64,000 nt of DNA, taken from the NCBI GenBank assembly GCA_037953625.1, contig CM075654.1, positions 24,545,501 to 24,609,500 on the forward strand, in the 5' to 3' direction. Made by a program: the position numbers and the translations under genes. Below are positions 24,008-37,450 of the stretch, one piece after another; position 1 is the stretch's first letter; the number at the start of each line of letters is the position of its first letter. The DNA is from Crotalaria pallida. Lineage: Eukaryota; Streptophyta; Magnoliopsida; Fabales; Fabaceae. The notes beneath the pieces were generated by a model, which did not search any database, was not told where the DNA came from, and worked only from the letters and a program-made list of their open reading frames with translations.

Positions 24008-24275
24008 TTATTTTAAAATTATACCTCACGAGTTCGAGATAACGACACATTAATTATAAAATACGTTTTGTATTCAATGACATGTTATCTCGAAACACGA
24101 TCTTTTTCGTCACAAGATAATTAAATTCAAATATCAAGTATTTAACCAATTCCATTTGTAAACCTTTAATAGGAAATTTTTATGAACCCTATTTTGTATA
24201 CACTTCAAGTCCATATAACTTCTATAAGACAACCATTTACTCAACTTATTATAAAGTAAATAAGAGAGCGTTACA
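24008..24275 (+). mobile_element. 5' LTR of chromovirus B, right segment
   Basis: The final 268 bp of the LTR begun at 9308, resuming after the ACTTA duplication and ending GCGTTACA, complementary to the TGTAAC start. Confidence 0.8.
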
Positions 24276-24282
24276 CCTTTTA

Positions 24283-24294
24283 TGGTATCAGAGC
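24283..24294 (+). other. Primer-binding site of B (tRNA-iMet)
   Basis: TGGTATCAGAGC, seven bases after the LTR end, complementary to the 3' end of initiator tRNA-Met as in most Ty3/gypsy chromoviruses. Confidence 0.9.
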
Positions 24295-24487
24295 AAAATG
24301 GTCCTGATTCTTGATCCTTGAAAGCTTGATTCAACAGAATGGTTCCCCGCATGAGTAATGTTTCATGCTTATTAATTATCTTTGTGTAGTTTAGTGTCTT
24401 GTTAATGCTTTGTTTGAGCTAGATTAGATAGTTAGGTAGTAGTGTCGTTAGACCTTAAATGACCTAAGTCCATAGTGCAGGTCTACT

Positions 24488-25977
24488 ATGGTGGCGTGAT
24501 ATAGAGACCATACGAATGAAATGTTGGAGAGGATCACTGTAGTGTTGGAAAACATGCAGCAACATCAACATCAACAAGCTAATCCATCACCGGTTAATGT
24601 GGCAGCTGCTGAGGCTAAGACTTTATCCGAATTCAGAAGTTGCAATTTCTCAAAGTTTGAAGGAAGGTATAAGCCTGAAGAAGCTAACAAATGGATCATG
24701 GAAATGGATAAGATCTTTAGAACTCTGAAATGCACTGATGCTAAGAAGGTAGCTTATGCTATCTACATGTTAGAAGGGGAAACTGAGCACTAGTGGAATC
24801 ATACTGTCCAGTTATTGACCTATGAAGGGAGAGAAATAACATGGGGAGTATTCATGGAAAAGTTATCGAGTAAGTACTTCCCAGAGGATCTGAGAAGGAA
24901 AAAGGAGGTTGAGTTTCTACAACTCAAGAAAGGTGGTATGAGTGTGGGTGAGTATGCTGCTAAATTTGAAGAATTGATGAAGTATTCTCCTTATTATCAG
25001 TTAAACCCTGATGAAAGGAGTAAATGTATTAAGTTTAAAGGAGGACTGAGACGTGACTTGAAGTAAGTATTTAGTTATCAAAGAATTCAGAGTTTTCCAA
25101 CGCTTGTAGATATGTGTAGGATGTATGAAGATGATAAGAAAGCAGAGGTATTGCAATTGCAAGAGGTGAAGAAGGAGCAACAAGGGTATGGACCGCAAAG
25201 GCGAAAAGGATATGATCATAGCCACAAAGGTCCCTATTCTCACAAGAATCGGGAAAAAGGGAAGATGACATTCGGTGACCGAAACAATTCTCACAATAAT
25301 GCTCCCTATTGTGAGAAATATAAGTGTCATCACTTTGGAAAATTCTGTTGGACTACAAGTGAATGTTTCAATTGTGGGAAGCCTGGTCATTTCTCTTGTG
25401 ATTGCAAGGAACCACCAAAGAGCAACCCAAAAGGACCTGTAGATAAACCAATGATTCAAGGTCGGGTTTTCACTCTCAATGGTGTTGAAGCTAACCAGAC
25501 TCCTGAACTCATGCAAGGTAATCATCTGCTTAATGATCAACCTTGTATGATTTTATTTGATTCAGGAGCTACTCATTCTTTTATTTCTTTGGAGTGTTTG
25601 AATCGTTTGAAGTTGCATGTATCCGATTCACCTTACAATCTTAGAGTAGAAAACCCTACTAATCCTCCTGTAATAGCTTCAAAGGTGTGCCTTAATTGTT
25701 GTGTTAAGGTGTTAGATAGAGTTACCCGAGTAGACCTGATCTGTCTACCTCTATCACAATTGGATGTGATCTTGGGAATGGATTGGATGATGAAAAACCA
25801 AGTGATCATCGATTGCGATAAGAAGACAATTCTTTATAAGAACCCTGTTCCCGAGGAGTACCTTTGTTTGTTCTCCACCATTGGAACTGAAGAAGAGGAG
25901 AAATCTATTGAAGAAATTCCTGTTGTTCGGGATTTCCCAAAAGTATTTCCTAAGGAAATGCCAGGATTACCATCAAG
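24488..25977 (+). pseudogene. gag-protease of chromovirus B, three stops, pol cut off
   Basis: One frame starts at ATG 24488 and is closely related to the gag of D (shared FRSCN, KFEG, EEANKWI, RRKKEVEFLQLK, GEYAAKFEELMKYSPYY). Stops lie at 24497-24499, 24791-24793 and 25064-25066. The zinc knuckle CFNCGKPGHFSCDC is intact here, unlike D. The protease motif LFDSGATHSF and ILGMDW follow. The frame breaks at 25977, about 30 residues before the place matching D's protease-RT border, because LTR C was inserted. Gag would form the particle and protease would cleave the polyprotein. The remainder of pol should lie beyond the right edge. Confidence 0.9.
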
Positions 25978-26547
25978 TGTAACACCCCGATTTATAATTA
26001 AAAGATTAAAAAAACTTAAGTTTAAAATAAAATAGTGAATTGAAAATTTCTTTTTACTAAACAAGTTTATAATACACATTGGGGGAATTCATTCATAATA
26101 TACATAGCTTCAACTGGAATTCCCTTCTTTCGACTTGTCCGCTGCGCACTCTGATCTTCAAGCTCCTTGATTATGAACCTAAAATGCTAACCACTAAGGG
26201 TGAGACCTTTTCAAAACACAGTGAATTAGCAGATAATAAATAGTCCATAATAAAACGCAGGAATAATAATCAAATCACAGGATAGAATAACAAAATGCAC
26301 CACATTCACATAGCAGAGAAAACATTCAATTCATTCCAAGATCCACATTTACATTCATTCATTTCCATTTTCACAATTCGTTTCACTCCATTATATTACA
26401 CATATACTTTATAATACTTTTATGCTCAAACACATGAACATGCAATGCAACTTTACACTTTAACGATTTAATTCCTGAATCCAATGTTACACTTTCCATT
26501 TTACTTTATACACATTAACACTTTCATTGGATTCAGTGAATTAAACC

Positions 26548-26594
<47 letters not shown>

Positions 26595-28726
26595 ATGCAT
26601 GCACTTTTTTCCACTTCCTTTATAATAACACTTTTCAACCCTCACATACACCCTCCACTCTGGGAAAAAACCGACCAGGAGTAAGCATTTCTCAACCTCT
26701 AGTTGGGTGCTTCACCTCCACTTAGGAAGGTCCCTCGCTCACCCGCTTGCACAGTACTTCACCTCCACTCCGGAAGGTCCCTCGTACAATTTGGTTTGAT
26801 TTGTCCAAATTGGCTTTAGCAGAAATCACCCTCAACTGGCCACGAAAAGCCAAAGTAACTGACAGAATTATTATGGTTGCATAAAACCAATCCCCAACAC
26901 GGGTTGCGAACCCGTGTCCTTTGCAGGATCAAAGTTTTCCATAACAACTCTCAGCAATCGTTTCAATGACACAATCTAGTTACTTTTGCCTTCATCAATC
27001 GAAAACGACGTATGTTTTTCCCCGTACTCCTAAACGTCCACCTTACTCCTTGAATGCACGTGTTTCTAGTTCATTTTAAATTGTTTTTAATAATCAAACC
27101 TTTTAATACTTTATACCAATTGGGCTGGGTTTTCTAACTTAGGATAATTGACCATACTTTATAAATAATACATATGTAGCGTATAACCATAATTATACAC
27201 ATTGAGCATTTAGCCACAATTATACACATTTAGCATATAAACACAATTTTGTACATTTAGCATTTAGTTTGCACAACAAATTCTCATAGATATCAGACAT
27301 TTCAGTCGACATACTCAGGTATGTCTCAGAGCGCAGTAATATAAGTCAGCTCCCTAGAGTTCTTCACTTCCTACTTTAACAGCATATAAAAGCATATTTA
27401 ATATAATTATTTCCAATAATATAAAAATCAACCAAAAATACAATAATCATCTCTAATCAAACTCTTACCAAGCACTATTTTGCTACCCACACTCTAACTT
27501 AACTATTAAACCCAAATACTATTATAAACTTTAACTATCCCTAACTCAAAGTGTACCTGGAAATCCTAGCAATAACGACAGAGCCATGTCTACATCCGCA
27601 ACTTGCTCCAGGGTCAAGGTCAATAACAACGTGTTGAATTTAAATAGGGACATATGTTAAAACTAATTATAACATTAAAATATATATATCAAATAAATTC
27701 ATTTTTGTCAAAATAATAAATATATATCATAATACAATAAAAATATATCACTTTTCCCTAAAACATCTCTTTATTTGAAAATATAGGAATAATAAAATAT
27801 TGACGGATCGTCGAATAAATTATATAGATGGATATGGGAAGTTGAGGAGATTATATACCTAAAAAGGATTTGAGATTAAACGGTTGGATCTTGAGTTATT
27901 GGACTAGGAAGGTGAGAAAAAGAAAAAATACTCTCTTTGGTTTCGTCGAGCCCTCCTTCTTCTCTGACTCTCTCTGATTCACTCTCTCTCATACATTCTA
28001 TTTGCTTTTTTTTTCCTTATTCTTTCTCTCTCACGGGTTCGGGGGTGGCTACGAGTAGTTATAGGAAATTATATATTATTTTATAATTTGTTTTCATTTG
28101 TGGGTCAATGTGTGTAGGTATTTTCGATTATAGCTAAAAGTTGGATGATACTAAAAATAAAATACGTTTAGGTAAAACAATATTTTATTCTGAATTATTC
28201 AAAACTGATTGAAAAATAATAAAGTTACCGGTCCCTCCGAATAGCTATTGCGTAAGAAAAATTATCGAAATTCAAAAGTAAATATATTTTTTAAATCTTG
28301 ATATTAAACTTGATAATATATAATATTTAAAATTTTGAAATAGAAGATTATTATATATAACTTAAATCGGTAATATATTGAACTAGTCCAGAAGTTAAAA
28401 ATAAAACAGCCTCCGAACACTATGAAAATTTACAGGGACGCTCAAAATATTAAGTTAAACATATTTTTCTGAAGAAACTATTTATAAAAATGTCTCTAAG
28501 GCTTGCCACTTGAGCTCCCTGTCAAAATGTTAATTAAACTAAATAAAAGTACTATTTTATTTTTTGGAAAACGTATGATAACAAATTTATACTTGTTTTG
28601 ACTAGAAAACATATTTCAAATATAATGATGAAATCAGAATTTTATTCCGAGACTCAAATATTGAAAACATCATATTAAATCATTTAATTATTTTACTAAA
28701 AGTATTAAAAATAACGGGATGTTACA
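25978..28726 (-). mobile_element. LTR C (3' LTR of a minus-strand non-autonomous element)
   Basis: It starts TGTAACACCCC inside B's pol and ends GGGATGTTACA at 28726, followed by ATTCTCCCCCACTT, a minus-strand polypurine tract, so this is a 3' LTR. It shares GGGTTGCGAACCCGTGTC and other blocks with solo LTR H in opposite orientation, and the acceptor-like ATTTTAG|GTTC (exon start 26178). A TA microsatellite is at about 26554-26592. No palindrome pairs were found in it. Confidence 0.8.
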
Positions 28727-29222
28727 ATTCTCCCCCACTTATTGGAATTTTGTCCCCGAAATTCCGTTCAATTCTTTCAATGGAGAACCATCCCAAACGC
28801 AAGGTCTTTTGGCTACAACACTCACTTCTTTTTGTTTCCACTCCCCCACTTGGAATTGACATACTACCTTGCATTAGTACGCCACTGAACTCTTGCACTC
28901 AATGAAAAATACAAATTATGGTTCAATTTGGTTAGTTCGACCCGAAAAAGCTTTAAGGTTCGCAAGGTTTACTCCTTTGACCGCTAAACATTTCAAGAGT
29001 CTTACCAGAAAGACTCTCAATTGGTCTTGGGTTTCTAAAATCAAACACAATTCTGGAGATAGTGTCTAAGGTCATCTATGCTTTCCCAGACATTTACACT
29101 TAACCTCTGAAAAGGGGTACTAGTCAGGCTGGTTTCTGCCTTCTATGTCTTATTGGTTCTGTGTCATTTTAAGACTTCTAATGATATCGACCATTAATAA
29201 ACGTAAAGATCGAGGCATCAGT
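28727..29222 (-). other. Internal region of element C, 3' segment (polypurine tract, no coding)
   Basis: It begins with the polypurine tract complement CTCCCCCACTTATTGGAATTT and TGTCCCCGAAATTC, the same as at 61737. No frame of note. It is interrupted at 29223 by solo LTR G and resumes at 42278. Confidence 0.7.
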
Positions 29223-29701
29223 TGTAACACCCCGATTCGGCAACTTGAAAACCACAGTTACTTAGATTAAATATAGTGAAAATTTGGACATTTTTTTTCT
29301 AAAACAAGTGTTATATAGACGTGAGAACGCTTAGACTTTGAAAACATAGTTATTATTAAAACTCATGTTCTCACATTACATAAAATCTTTCAAGTTCCAA
29401 ACCGAGATGTCACAAGACACCGCACTTTGAAACCCGTTCTCAAAATATCATTTAAACACCTAGCCCGTTTATTTGTTTCAAAACATCAGTGTTGAACAAA
29501 ACTTTAGCCGGGGTACAGTATGATAGAGCTACGGTAACTAAGGACTTACAATGGAATACAGTGCTCCAGTGGGATTTACCTAGCTTCTAGTCATACACAC
29601 TAAGACTCGACTTCGAACTCTGGATCTTCTTTGTCTGTCGGAAGATCCTCGTAAGGAAACCACAATTGGTGGTTGGAGAGACTAAGGAACCCTAGGAATA
29701 C

Positions 29702-31409
29702 ACCTAGAAGGGGGGGTTGAATAGGTGTACAAGATACCTTGAAAGATTTTCGAACAAAACAAATCGAAACAATCAAAACAAAAGATTTTTGCAACAACTC
29801 TCAGGTTTACTCGAGTACTCTGAAATTTACTCGAGTAGTACTCGATTAAATCCTCTCTTACTCGAGTAAATCTGACAGAAACTGAAAAATCACTTTTTCA
29901 ATCGAATACGAAAATCTATCAATTCACATGCAAGATCAAAGATACAGCGAAAACAATTGACACCTATATTCTTATTGATTACCTAGGTTATGAAAATGAT
30001 TTTCCCCAAGTTAATTTGAACAATAAAGATTCAATTCAATCAATTATGAAAATCACTCTTTTCTAGGTTTTCAACCAAGAACGCAAACAAATGACTTGAA
30101 TGTAAAGAGTAAGGGTTTAGAGATACGACACAGTGATTTATCCTGGTTCACTTTCATCCGCTTGAAAGCTACATCCAGTCCCCTCTTCAACCAAGAGAGA
30201 TTCTTCACTATGAGGAATTAGAGTTCTCAAATTACAAGTAAGTGCCTCACAAGACTCCCTTCTTGCTAGCCTACAAGAGATACTCCACACCCTTGCCTTG
30301 TAATCCTATTGATCTTCTCTCTAATCTAACCTCTACCCCTTGTTGATAATCGACACAACAAGTCTTCAATTGCTTGATGATAATCCACACACCAAGTCTT
30401 CAATTTGCTTGATTCACAACCAAGACTTTTTCTTCTCCAATGAGATTTGCTTGATGATAATCGACACACCAAGGCTTCTTGTTTGTTGTAGTTGGCTTGC
30501 CTTCTTGCAAAGATTACAACACAATAGAAAACACAAAGACACTCCTATGAATCTCAATCAATAGCTATGACAATTCACAATAAGAGATTCAAAGGTTCTT
30601 GATCAAAGAATATGAAAATATGAAAGCTTTGATCTTTGAAATTGAGAGAGAATAGAGTGGCTTGATTCTTGTAAAATTGATTATGAAAGTGATGTATATC
30701 AATCACAAAGGTTAGGAATAGGTTTATATAGAATACCCAAAAGTTGTAGCACTTGAAAACTTATTTTGAGAAGTGAAAATCGTATTTTAAAAAACCAGTT
30801 CAGCAGTGTTTACTCGAGTAGATTTCAGTTTAATCGAGTAATACTCGAGTAAATCCATACTTAATCGAGTAAACTGATACTGCACTTGTTTAAAACTTGT
30901 TTTCTCAAAAACCAACCTTTCCTTTAAAACCTTTAAGCCACCTATTGATTCTAGGTTAAGTGAAAACTCAAATTATGATTAAATCATGACTTATGAATGA
31001 GATTCACTACCCTCTAAGATACTCTAACCAAACTCATCAAATAAAAGACCTATGAAGCTTGAGAGGCAAAAGATAAAACAAATACAATTATACTCAAACT
31101 AAGTCTTCATGAGCTTGCTTTCTCTTTTCTTCATTTGATGTTTGTTGTTGCTTGTTGAACTTGAACTTGAGCAATACATGATAGCTTGTTCAAAACACTT
31201 TGTCATTATCAAAACATTCATCATGGAACTTACACCTCGGACCTCGGGTACCGAATCTCGTCGTTGAAACTCCCTTCCATGTCTACCTCAGACCGCAAAG
31301 CAGAATCGTCGTCCTTTGCCACCTCAGGAGTTTCTTCCACAGAGTTGTCTACCATCAGCGGAGATGCCCTTATCTCCCGAACGCGCTGGAATCTCGCTAT
31401 GTTCTCCAT
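29702..31409 (-). pseudogene. LTR-borne reading frame of family G, split by an insertion
   Basis: ATG at 31409 (minus) follows an acceptor-like CATTAG directly. About 60 codons (MENIARFQRVREIRASPL..., then a DDD-containing part) run into the insert at 29705-31230. Beyond the insert, 29700-29600 encodes an acidic end (YEDLPTDKEDPEFEVES), but in a different frame. Start context, position and acidic tail match the frame at 1230-1532. Weak sequence support. Confidence 0.4.
29705..31230. mobile_element. Unclassified 1.5-kb insert with palindrome pairs
   Basis: It begins TAGAAGGGGGGGTTGAATAGG-like (first 15 bases TAGAAGGGGGGGTTG) and ends GGAACT, flanked by TACACC on both sides (29699-29704 and 31231-31236), a plausible 6-bp duplication. 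No terminal repeats, no coding. Near each end are two palindrome pairs built on TACTCGAGTA: centres 29812/29832, 29843/29863, 30815/30835 and 30846/30866, each 20 bp apart. Some sites are hybrids (TACTCGATTA, TAATCGAGTA). Class unknown; a non-gypsy repeat seems likely. Confidence 0.6.
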
Positions 31410-34400
31410 CTAATGACCATACAGGATTTTCCAATGCAAAGCAGAAGTACAGGAGAGAGTGAGCTACCCAAAACAGCTATGTCGACTATGTGGAATTACA
31501 ATAGGTAAATATTAAGACAAAACAATAAACAATAAACAAACAAAAACAACAACATGATTATTATCATCACATAATTAAACACAATATTATAATCGATTTC
31601 TTGTAATAACCTTTTTAAAATCCTTCTCATGAAACTTCCACCATTCCTTTCCACTCTTTCATCAATCCTTATTCAAACTTATCACATATTCCAAGAATCA
31701 TTTCTTATACTTATCTTATAAATCTTATTCAACACTTAATATCTTCGTTGTACTTTTCTTTTTATCATTTCAATCTCCTAAGTCTTATCGTTCCGGTTCG
31801 CTCAATGATGTGGGGAAATCATCACTGAGGAAGACACACACGTCTACATCTCCTCGGTCATCCACCCAACCTAGTCGGAAGCAAACATGAGTACATGACC
31901 TTTACCACGTGGGCACGACAGCTGTCTCAACAATTGGCTCCAAGCCAGGAGAACTGTAGAAATATCGGGTACAATCTCAAATCAATTCATTTCATATCAA
32001 TTCATATCATTTCATATAATCAAGGCTCACTGTAGAAAACTCGGGTACAGTGGCAATCACAAATGCCCCGTTCCAGTACCTCTCACTGTTCAAGATTTGC
32101 AATCTAGGGGGCGACAGTACTAATTCTAGTTGATCGCGCAGAACTTGCCACGGCATTGGACCCAGTCCCTACCATGCACACGTCTCGTATACCACATGTG
32201 GAGTTCGTTCTGCCTAGAAAGTACTCTAGACTTCTTGACGTTTCACCGTCATCGTCCTCCTCTAATGCAATCTCCACCTGAGCATCCGCAGATACTCATG
32301 GTTCTTTCCTCTCCACTACTTCGATACGACACTCATGCCTCACCGCGTTCGTTAATGTCTTTTAAAGTCTTTTAAAGTTTTAGAGTTTTAATTAGCGGCT
32401 TAATCCTAATAGTCGGCTCATCCTTGGTACATCCCTTCAACGAGTCCCGACCACTAATCGCAATCCGTTCCCCAAGAATTCTCAATAGCATCTTGCATCA
32501 CATCCCTTTCTCATGCGTCTCATCAGCATTATTCTCATCAGCTCATGCTCAGCAGCATCATTAGCATCTTTCTCATAATCTCTTTCTCAGCAGCATGATC
32601 ATCAGCATCTTTCTACTCAGTTGTTGCTTGGCAGCACCATCAGCATCATTCTCCTCCGTTGTTGCTCGGCAGCACCATCAGCATTGCTTTCTTCAGTTAT
32701 TGCTCCACAGCACCATCAGCATCGCTCTCCTCAGTTGTTGCTCATTATCCTCTTCATCACCACACTTCCGCTCGCCTCATCGGGTATTTCTTATCACAAT
32801 TTTAAAATCATTTCCTCATCTCGATTCTTTCTCAAAATCAGCTCTTTCATTCATTATTTATCACTTTCACAGTCCATTCACCTTACGATTTATCTCTTTC
32901 TCATTCATTCTTGTAACTCTTATCCGTATCTCTTTCTCTTTAGTCTTAGTTCATTACTTTCACAATTTCATCATTATCATTTCACATGCTAAGAATATCA
33001 GTATCTCATGCATAACTATTAAAAACAGAACATCATACCTTTTCAACAAAACATATCAATTATAAACAACAATTCAATCTCAGCGATTCGTGTGGATATC
33101 CAAACAAACAACAAACAAACAAACAATTGCTATCCCACTACATCGCCTAACGAGATTGGGGTCCAATCTTTGAGATGATTGGACGCCTTAACTCATATTT
33201 TTCTTTGATATGTGTTAACCCTAAATCCATCTTAGATCAGATACAAGAATTCAAGAAAATAAAACTCCAAAACTAATTAGATTGATTCATTAAATTTCCA
33301 ACTTCACAACATTATAAGATACTAATCAAAGAAGGTCATATAAAAATTTCAAATCGCTTTAAGTTGTTTAAATTATACTTTTTCAAATAAAACATTTTTC
33401 GATACCTTTAAAATCCATACATAGACTTTTCACAAGTAAATCTCACAAACAAGATTCAGAACAATTCCAATTCAACACATTCAAGCAGCATAAAGAACAA
33501 CACATACATGTTTCAAAGCATTCAAAGCATTCACAAACTTACATAATGCAAATCACATTTTACATTATTTAAAATCATTAATTAAATTATAATCTTAATA
33601 AATTAACTCAATTACTTTTTAAGAAAATAATTTAGACTTAATCTTTTAATTAATTTAACAGAACCGAATCACACATATACAATTTTGCAAGGATTTAATG
33701 CACAAATAAGGACACAAATCATGAAATCATTTTCTTTCTTTTGGGTTAAAAACTGTGAGCATCAAAAGAAAAATTAACAATTTTAGTTCATTTTCAGAAC
33801 AACAATTTGAGTCATAAACTACTTCAAAGATTCATATACATTTCCTTGTAAAACTTGGTTATTTTATGTACATACTTTAAAGTTATTAGATAAAAATAAT
33901 TTTCTCATGCATGCATTCAAAATGATAAAAAAACATATCCCTCTACCTATTGCTAGGTTGGCCGAATGTCAACACTCACAAAGACAAGGTTTTCATTCAT
34001 TTTTCAACACACAAGAATCACAAAATCAAATCAAATCATGTAAGTTTTTAAGACTCATTTTTAAAGCATCATACTACATCACATCATCATGTATTAACAT
34101 CATTAAAATAAGATTTTTCTCAAGTATTTCTAACATACATAAAATAAACTCAAGTTCATCACTTTTTCTTAAACCAAAATCAAGATCTTACTTTAATTTC
34201 ATGAAAATAACATGCATGTTCTAAAAATCATTAGATCTAGTCTTAAAACACACATGCATCCATTTTTTACAAAATAAAAACTTGGATCTTATTTCTTTTC
34301 AAGTATGGCCGAATGGCCTTTCACCAAATAAAACATGCACAAGATTAAACACTTAACGAAAACCATGTTTTTACTCAAAAAATATTTTAAAACTTGCTTC

Positions 34401-36100
34401 TTTAATTTTTTTTCTTTGAAACCGAGACACATATTAAAGAAAAACATAATCTTTTCTTTTGAATTTAACATGCAACTTCAAAGATCTTAACTTTTCACTT
34501 CATAAATCAAAGATCATCACATGCACATACTTAAATCAAATAAGATCATCATCAAACAACATGCAAGGCCAAAGACTTAAACTTTTTCACAAATCACTTT
34601 TTAAATCACATATTTATTTATCAAATAATCATGGAGACACATCATAGATCACGGTTTAACAAAAAGATTTAACATGTAAAACCAAAGAATTTCACTTTAT
34701 TATTAATCAAACTTAGATCATGGATTTACTTGTCAAATAACCACATAAACACACATAGATCACGGTTTAGAGCAAGAAAAATCAACATGCAAAGAGATTT
34801 ATTTTAGGTTTCACAAAAATCTTGAACAATACTTTAGATCTTTAAGTTTTAGTTAGAAAAACATCAAGATCCTTTAAGAAAATCTCAACCGAAACATCAA
34901 ACATAAAGCTACACATATTACAAATTATTTTTAATCTTTAAAGTCCTTGATTAAGGAAGAACAACACATAAACTCCACTTTCAAGCCATAAAATTAAACA
35001 TGCAAGAAGAAAAGAAGTAGATCTACAAAATCAAAAGAAAAATCTAAGCTATTACAATCTTCCTCTTGATCTCCAAGTCACCTACCAAGGAAAGGGTTGG
35101 TTCTCTAGCTCCTAACACTCTTGATCTACAAAGGGAACTCCTTGATCTAGCTTCAAACCTCCTTCTTCCTCCTTCTAAACCTCACGACCTCCTCCCTCTC
35201 TCTCTCTCTCTATTTCTTTTTCTTTCTCTAAGAGTTGAATGAGTCTCTTAGAGTTGTGTTTGGTGTTGGAGTGAAGAAATGAAGATGGATGGAATGAAAT
35301 GAACTAAGACCACCTCTATTTATAGGCCAACTCACGATTTCCCTCTTTTCCCTTCGGTTTGGTTCGGTTCAAGCACAAAATGGGAGGGGCGATTGTAACA
35401 CTCCTTGTATATCATCTTCCTTTATAAGAAAAGTAATAAGTTTAAGAATACTTGGACTTGTTATCGTTGGAAAAAGATCTGAAAATAAGAAATTATACCT
35501 TCCCTGGAAAATTTATTTTCACAAACACTTGATTAATAATGAAGGTGACTAGTAAAATCAGAGTTTGCGGAAACATAGTAAAATCATCATATTACACTCC
35601 CAAAATATATCAAGTGTAACAAGTCCATTATTATCAAATAAGTATTATGATGAAACTGAATTCCTTTTATGATACTTTTTTCCAAAATATGTATCATATA
35701 AATTCTATTAAAAATAGAAATGTTATAGAGCTGGTCACTGGTCCCTTGTCCAAACATCCTTCTGGTCGGATCCTCGATATCTGCACAACGGGTTCCCAAC
35801 CCACACTCTCTACACTCTGCATGCACCTAAGGGACATCTCCCCTTACTGATTCTTGTGCAAGATAGATGCATGATCAATACCTAATAAGGGCATGGGGGT
35901 TAGCTATACATATTCGCATAATCAAATGAGAATAAAACTAACATCCACAAGTCAACATGTAGCAAACCATGATGCATAATCATATGAGCACACCCGGTTA
36001 ATCATAATTCTTTCAATGCAGGTGGCATGATGCATGATTTCCTTCCACAACTGAGGCCTCTAACAAAGTCCATCTTGGACGTCCATCCAATACACCGTTG

Positions 36101-36750
36101 TGTTCCCGGAACACTGACATTCGTTCCCAGAACGTAATGCCAAACCATAATTGGATAAATAGCATCACTCCCAGAGTGTGCATCACGTTCCCAGAACGTG
36201 TAGCAAACCATACTTGGATAAATAAGCATCACTCCCAGAGTGTGCATCACGTTCCCAGAACGCATAAAAACCAGGTCCCGGACACTGGCCACATATCTAT
36301 AATGTGTCATCAAGTAGGTTGCATATCATTGTGTTCCCAGAACACTAACATACGTTCCCAGAACGTATAAAACCAGGTCCCAGACACTGGCCACATATCT
36401 ATAATGTGTCATCAAGTAGGTTATAATTGGTACTCCCGTAGTACCCTCCTCATATTCCCAGAATATGATAAACGTTCCTACCAACCCATCTTCCATTCTA
36501 TATGCATGAATGCACAATCATTAAGGTTGGTTTTTATCTTTAATTATATTATTATACCAATGTGTTCCCAGAACACTCACATACGTTCCCAGAACGTATC
36601 GCAAACCATACTTGGAATAAAATCAAGCACCACTCCCAGAGTGTACATCACGTTCCCAGAACGTGTCCAAGAAACCATGTCCCAGACAATGGCCACATTC
36701 CCAGAATGTGTCATCAAGTAGGTTGCATCAGTTTAGTACTCCTAGAGTAC
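36101..36750 (-). repeat. Expanded hairpin array in LTR F
   Basis: About 25 short inverted repeats of the form X-CCCA-X', for example TGTTCCCGGAACA (36101-36113), ACGTTCCCAGAACGT, CACTCCCAGAGTG, CATTCCCAGAATG and GTACTCCTAGAGTAC (36736-36750). The CCCA/CCAG centre is constant while the stems differ. Blocks of several hairpins are themselves repeated about every 200 bp with CATAATGTGTCATCAAGTAG-like spacers. The frames in this stretch come from the repeat. Confidence 0.85.
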
Positions 36751-37040
36751 AGGGTCGTGTACCCCGAACATCACAAACAATCCTTGCCAACCTATTTCAT
36801 CACCTTTCTCTATGCATGCTTTGCATACATAATTACTAAGGTTGGTCTTTCCATTAATTCCATTATTACGACTTAGAAAACACAACTTCTGAATGATATC
36901 TTGAGGTATGGCTTTACTCATAAAATTCACCTTTGAATTTAAATTTAACCTATGCTCATAGACCTGGATTGAGAGAATTACTCATTGGTATTAACAAATC
37001 CTTACTCAAAAACTTAACTTTTATTTTTAAGTTTCAGGTA

Positions 37041-37450
37041 CTAACCGGTTACATCATCACCTAACCGGTTAGAATTACAGACCTGATTATAAAACCACTA
37101 ATTTTTCAAAGAATCTTTTCTTGAATACTCTACTCAATCCAATCACAAGGCCTTAGCATATCAGAATACCTCAAGTTCAACACATAATATCATTCAAAAG
37201 ATCTAAGTCATAATCCCATTTCATTTGTGCATAATTTCTTCTTGAAATTATCATTTGACATTAAGGTATTAACTCATCACCTCCAATCTAAACCAAACAG
37301 TGCTCAAACTCATAGTTTTAGATTGGTCTTTGTATGAAATTCTAGCTTAAACTTGAGTACAAATGGTATGGACATTTAGCCAATTTCAGAAATTCATTTT
37401 CTTTGAAAATTGACAGTCTCTAACCGGTTACAGATTTCGACTAACCGGTT
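37041..37450. repeat. Two TAACCGGTTA pairs inside the LTR F intron
   Basis: Centres at 37046/37066 (20 bp apart) and 37425/37446 (21 bp apart). Same word as the upstream pair at 41089-41120. Confidence 0.9.

Noticed and set aside
25978..26035. C-terminal extension of the B gag-protease frame past 25977
   Set aside because: These codons are read from the inserted LTR C, which starts TGTAACACCCC at 25978.
32595..33065. 123- and 156-codon frames
   Set aside because: Low-complexity Ser/His/Leu-rich translation of a GCAGCACCATCAGCAT-type repeat; no homologue recognised.
36101..36750. CRISPR-like repeat array
   Set aside because: Repeats are inverted, short, unequal and in a plant LTR; no spacer structure or cas genes.
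36002..36876. Several reading frames of 60-105 codons on both strands
   Set aside because: They are by-products of the hairpin array and change frame with each repeat.
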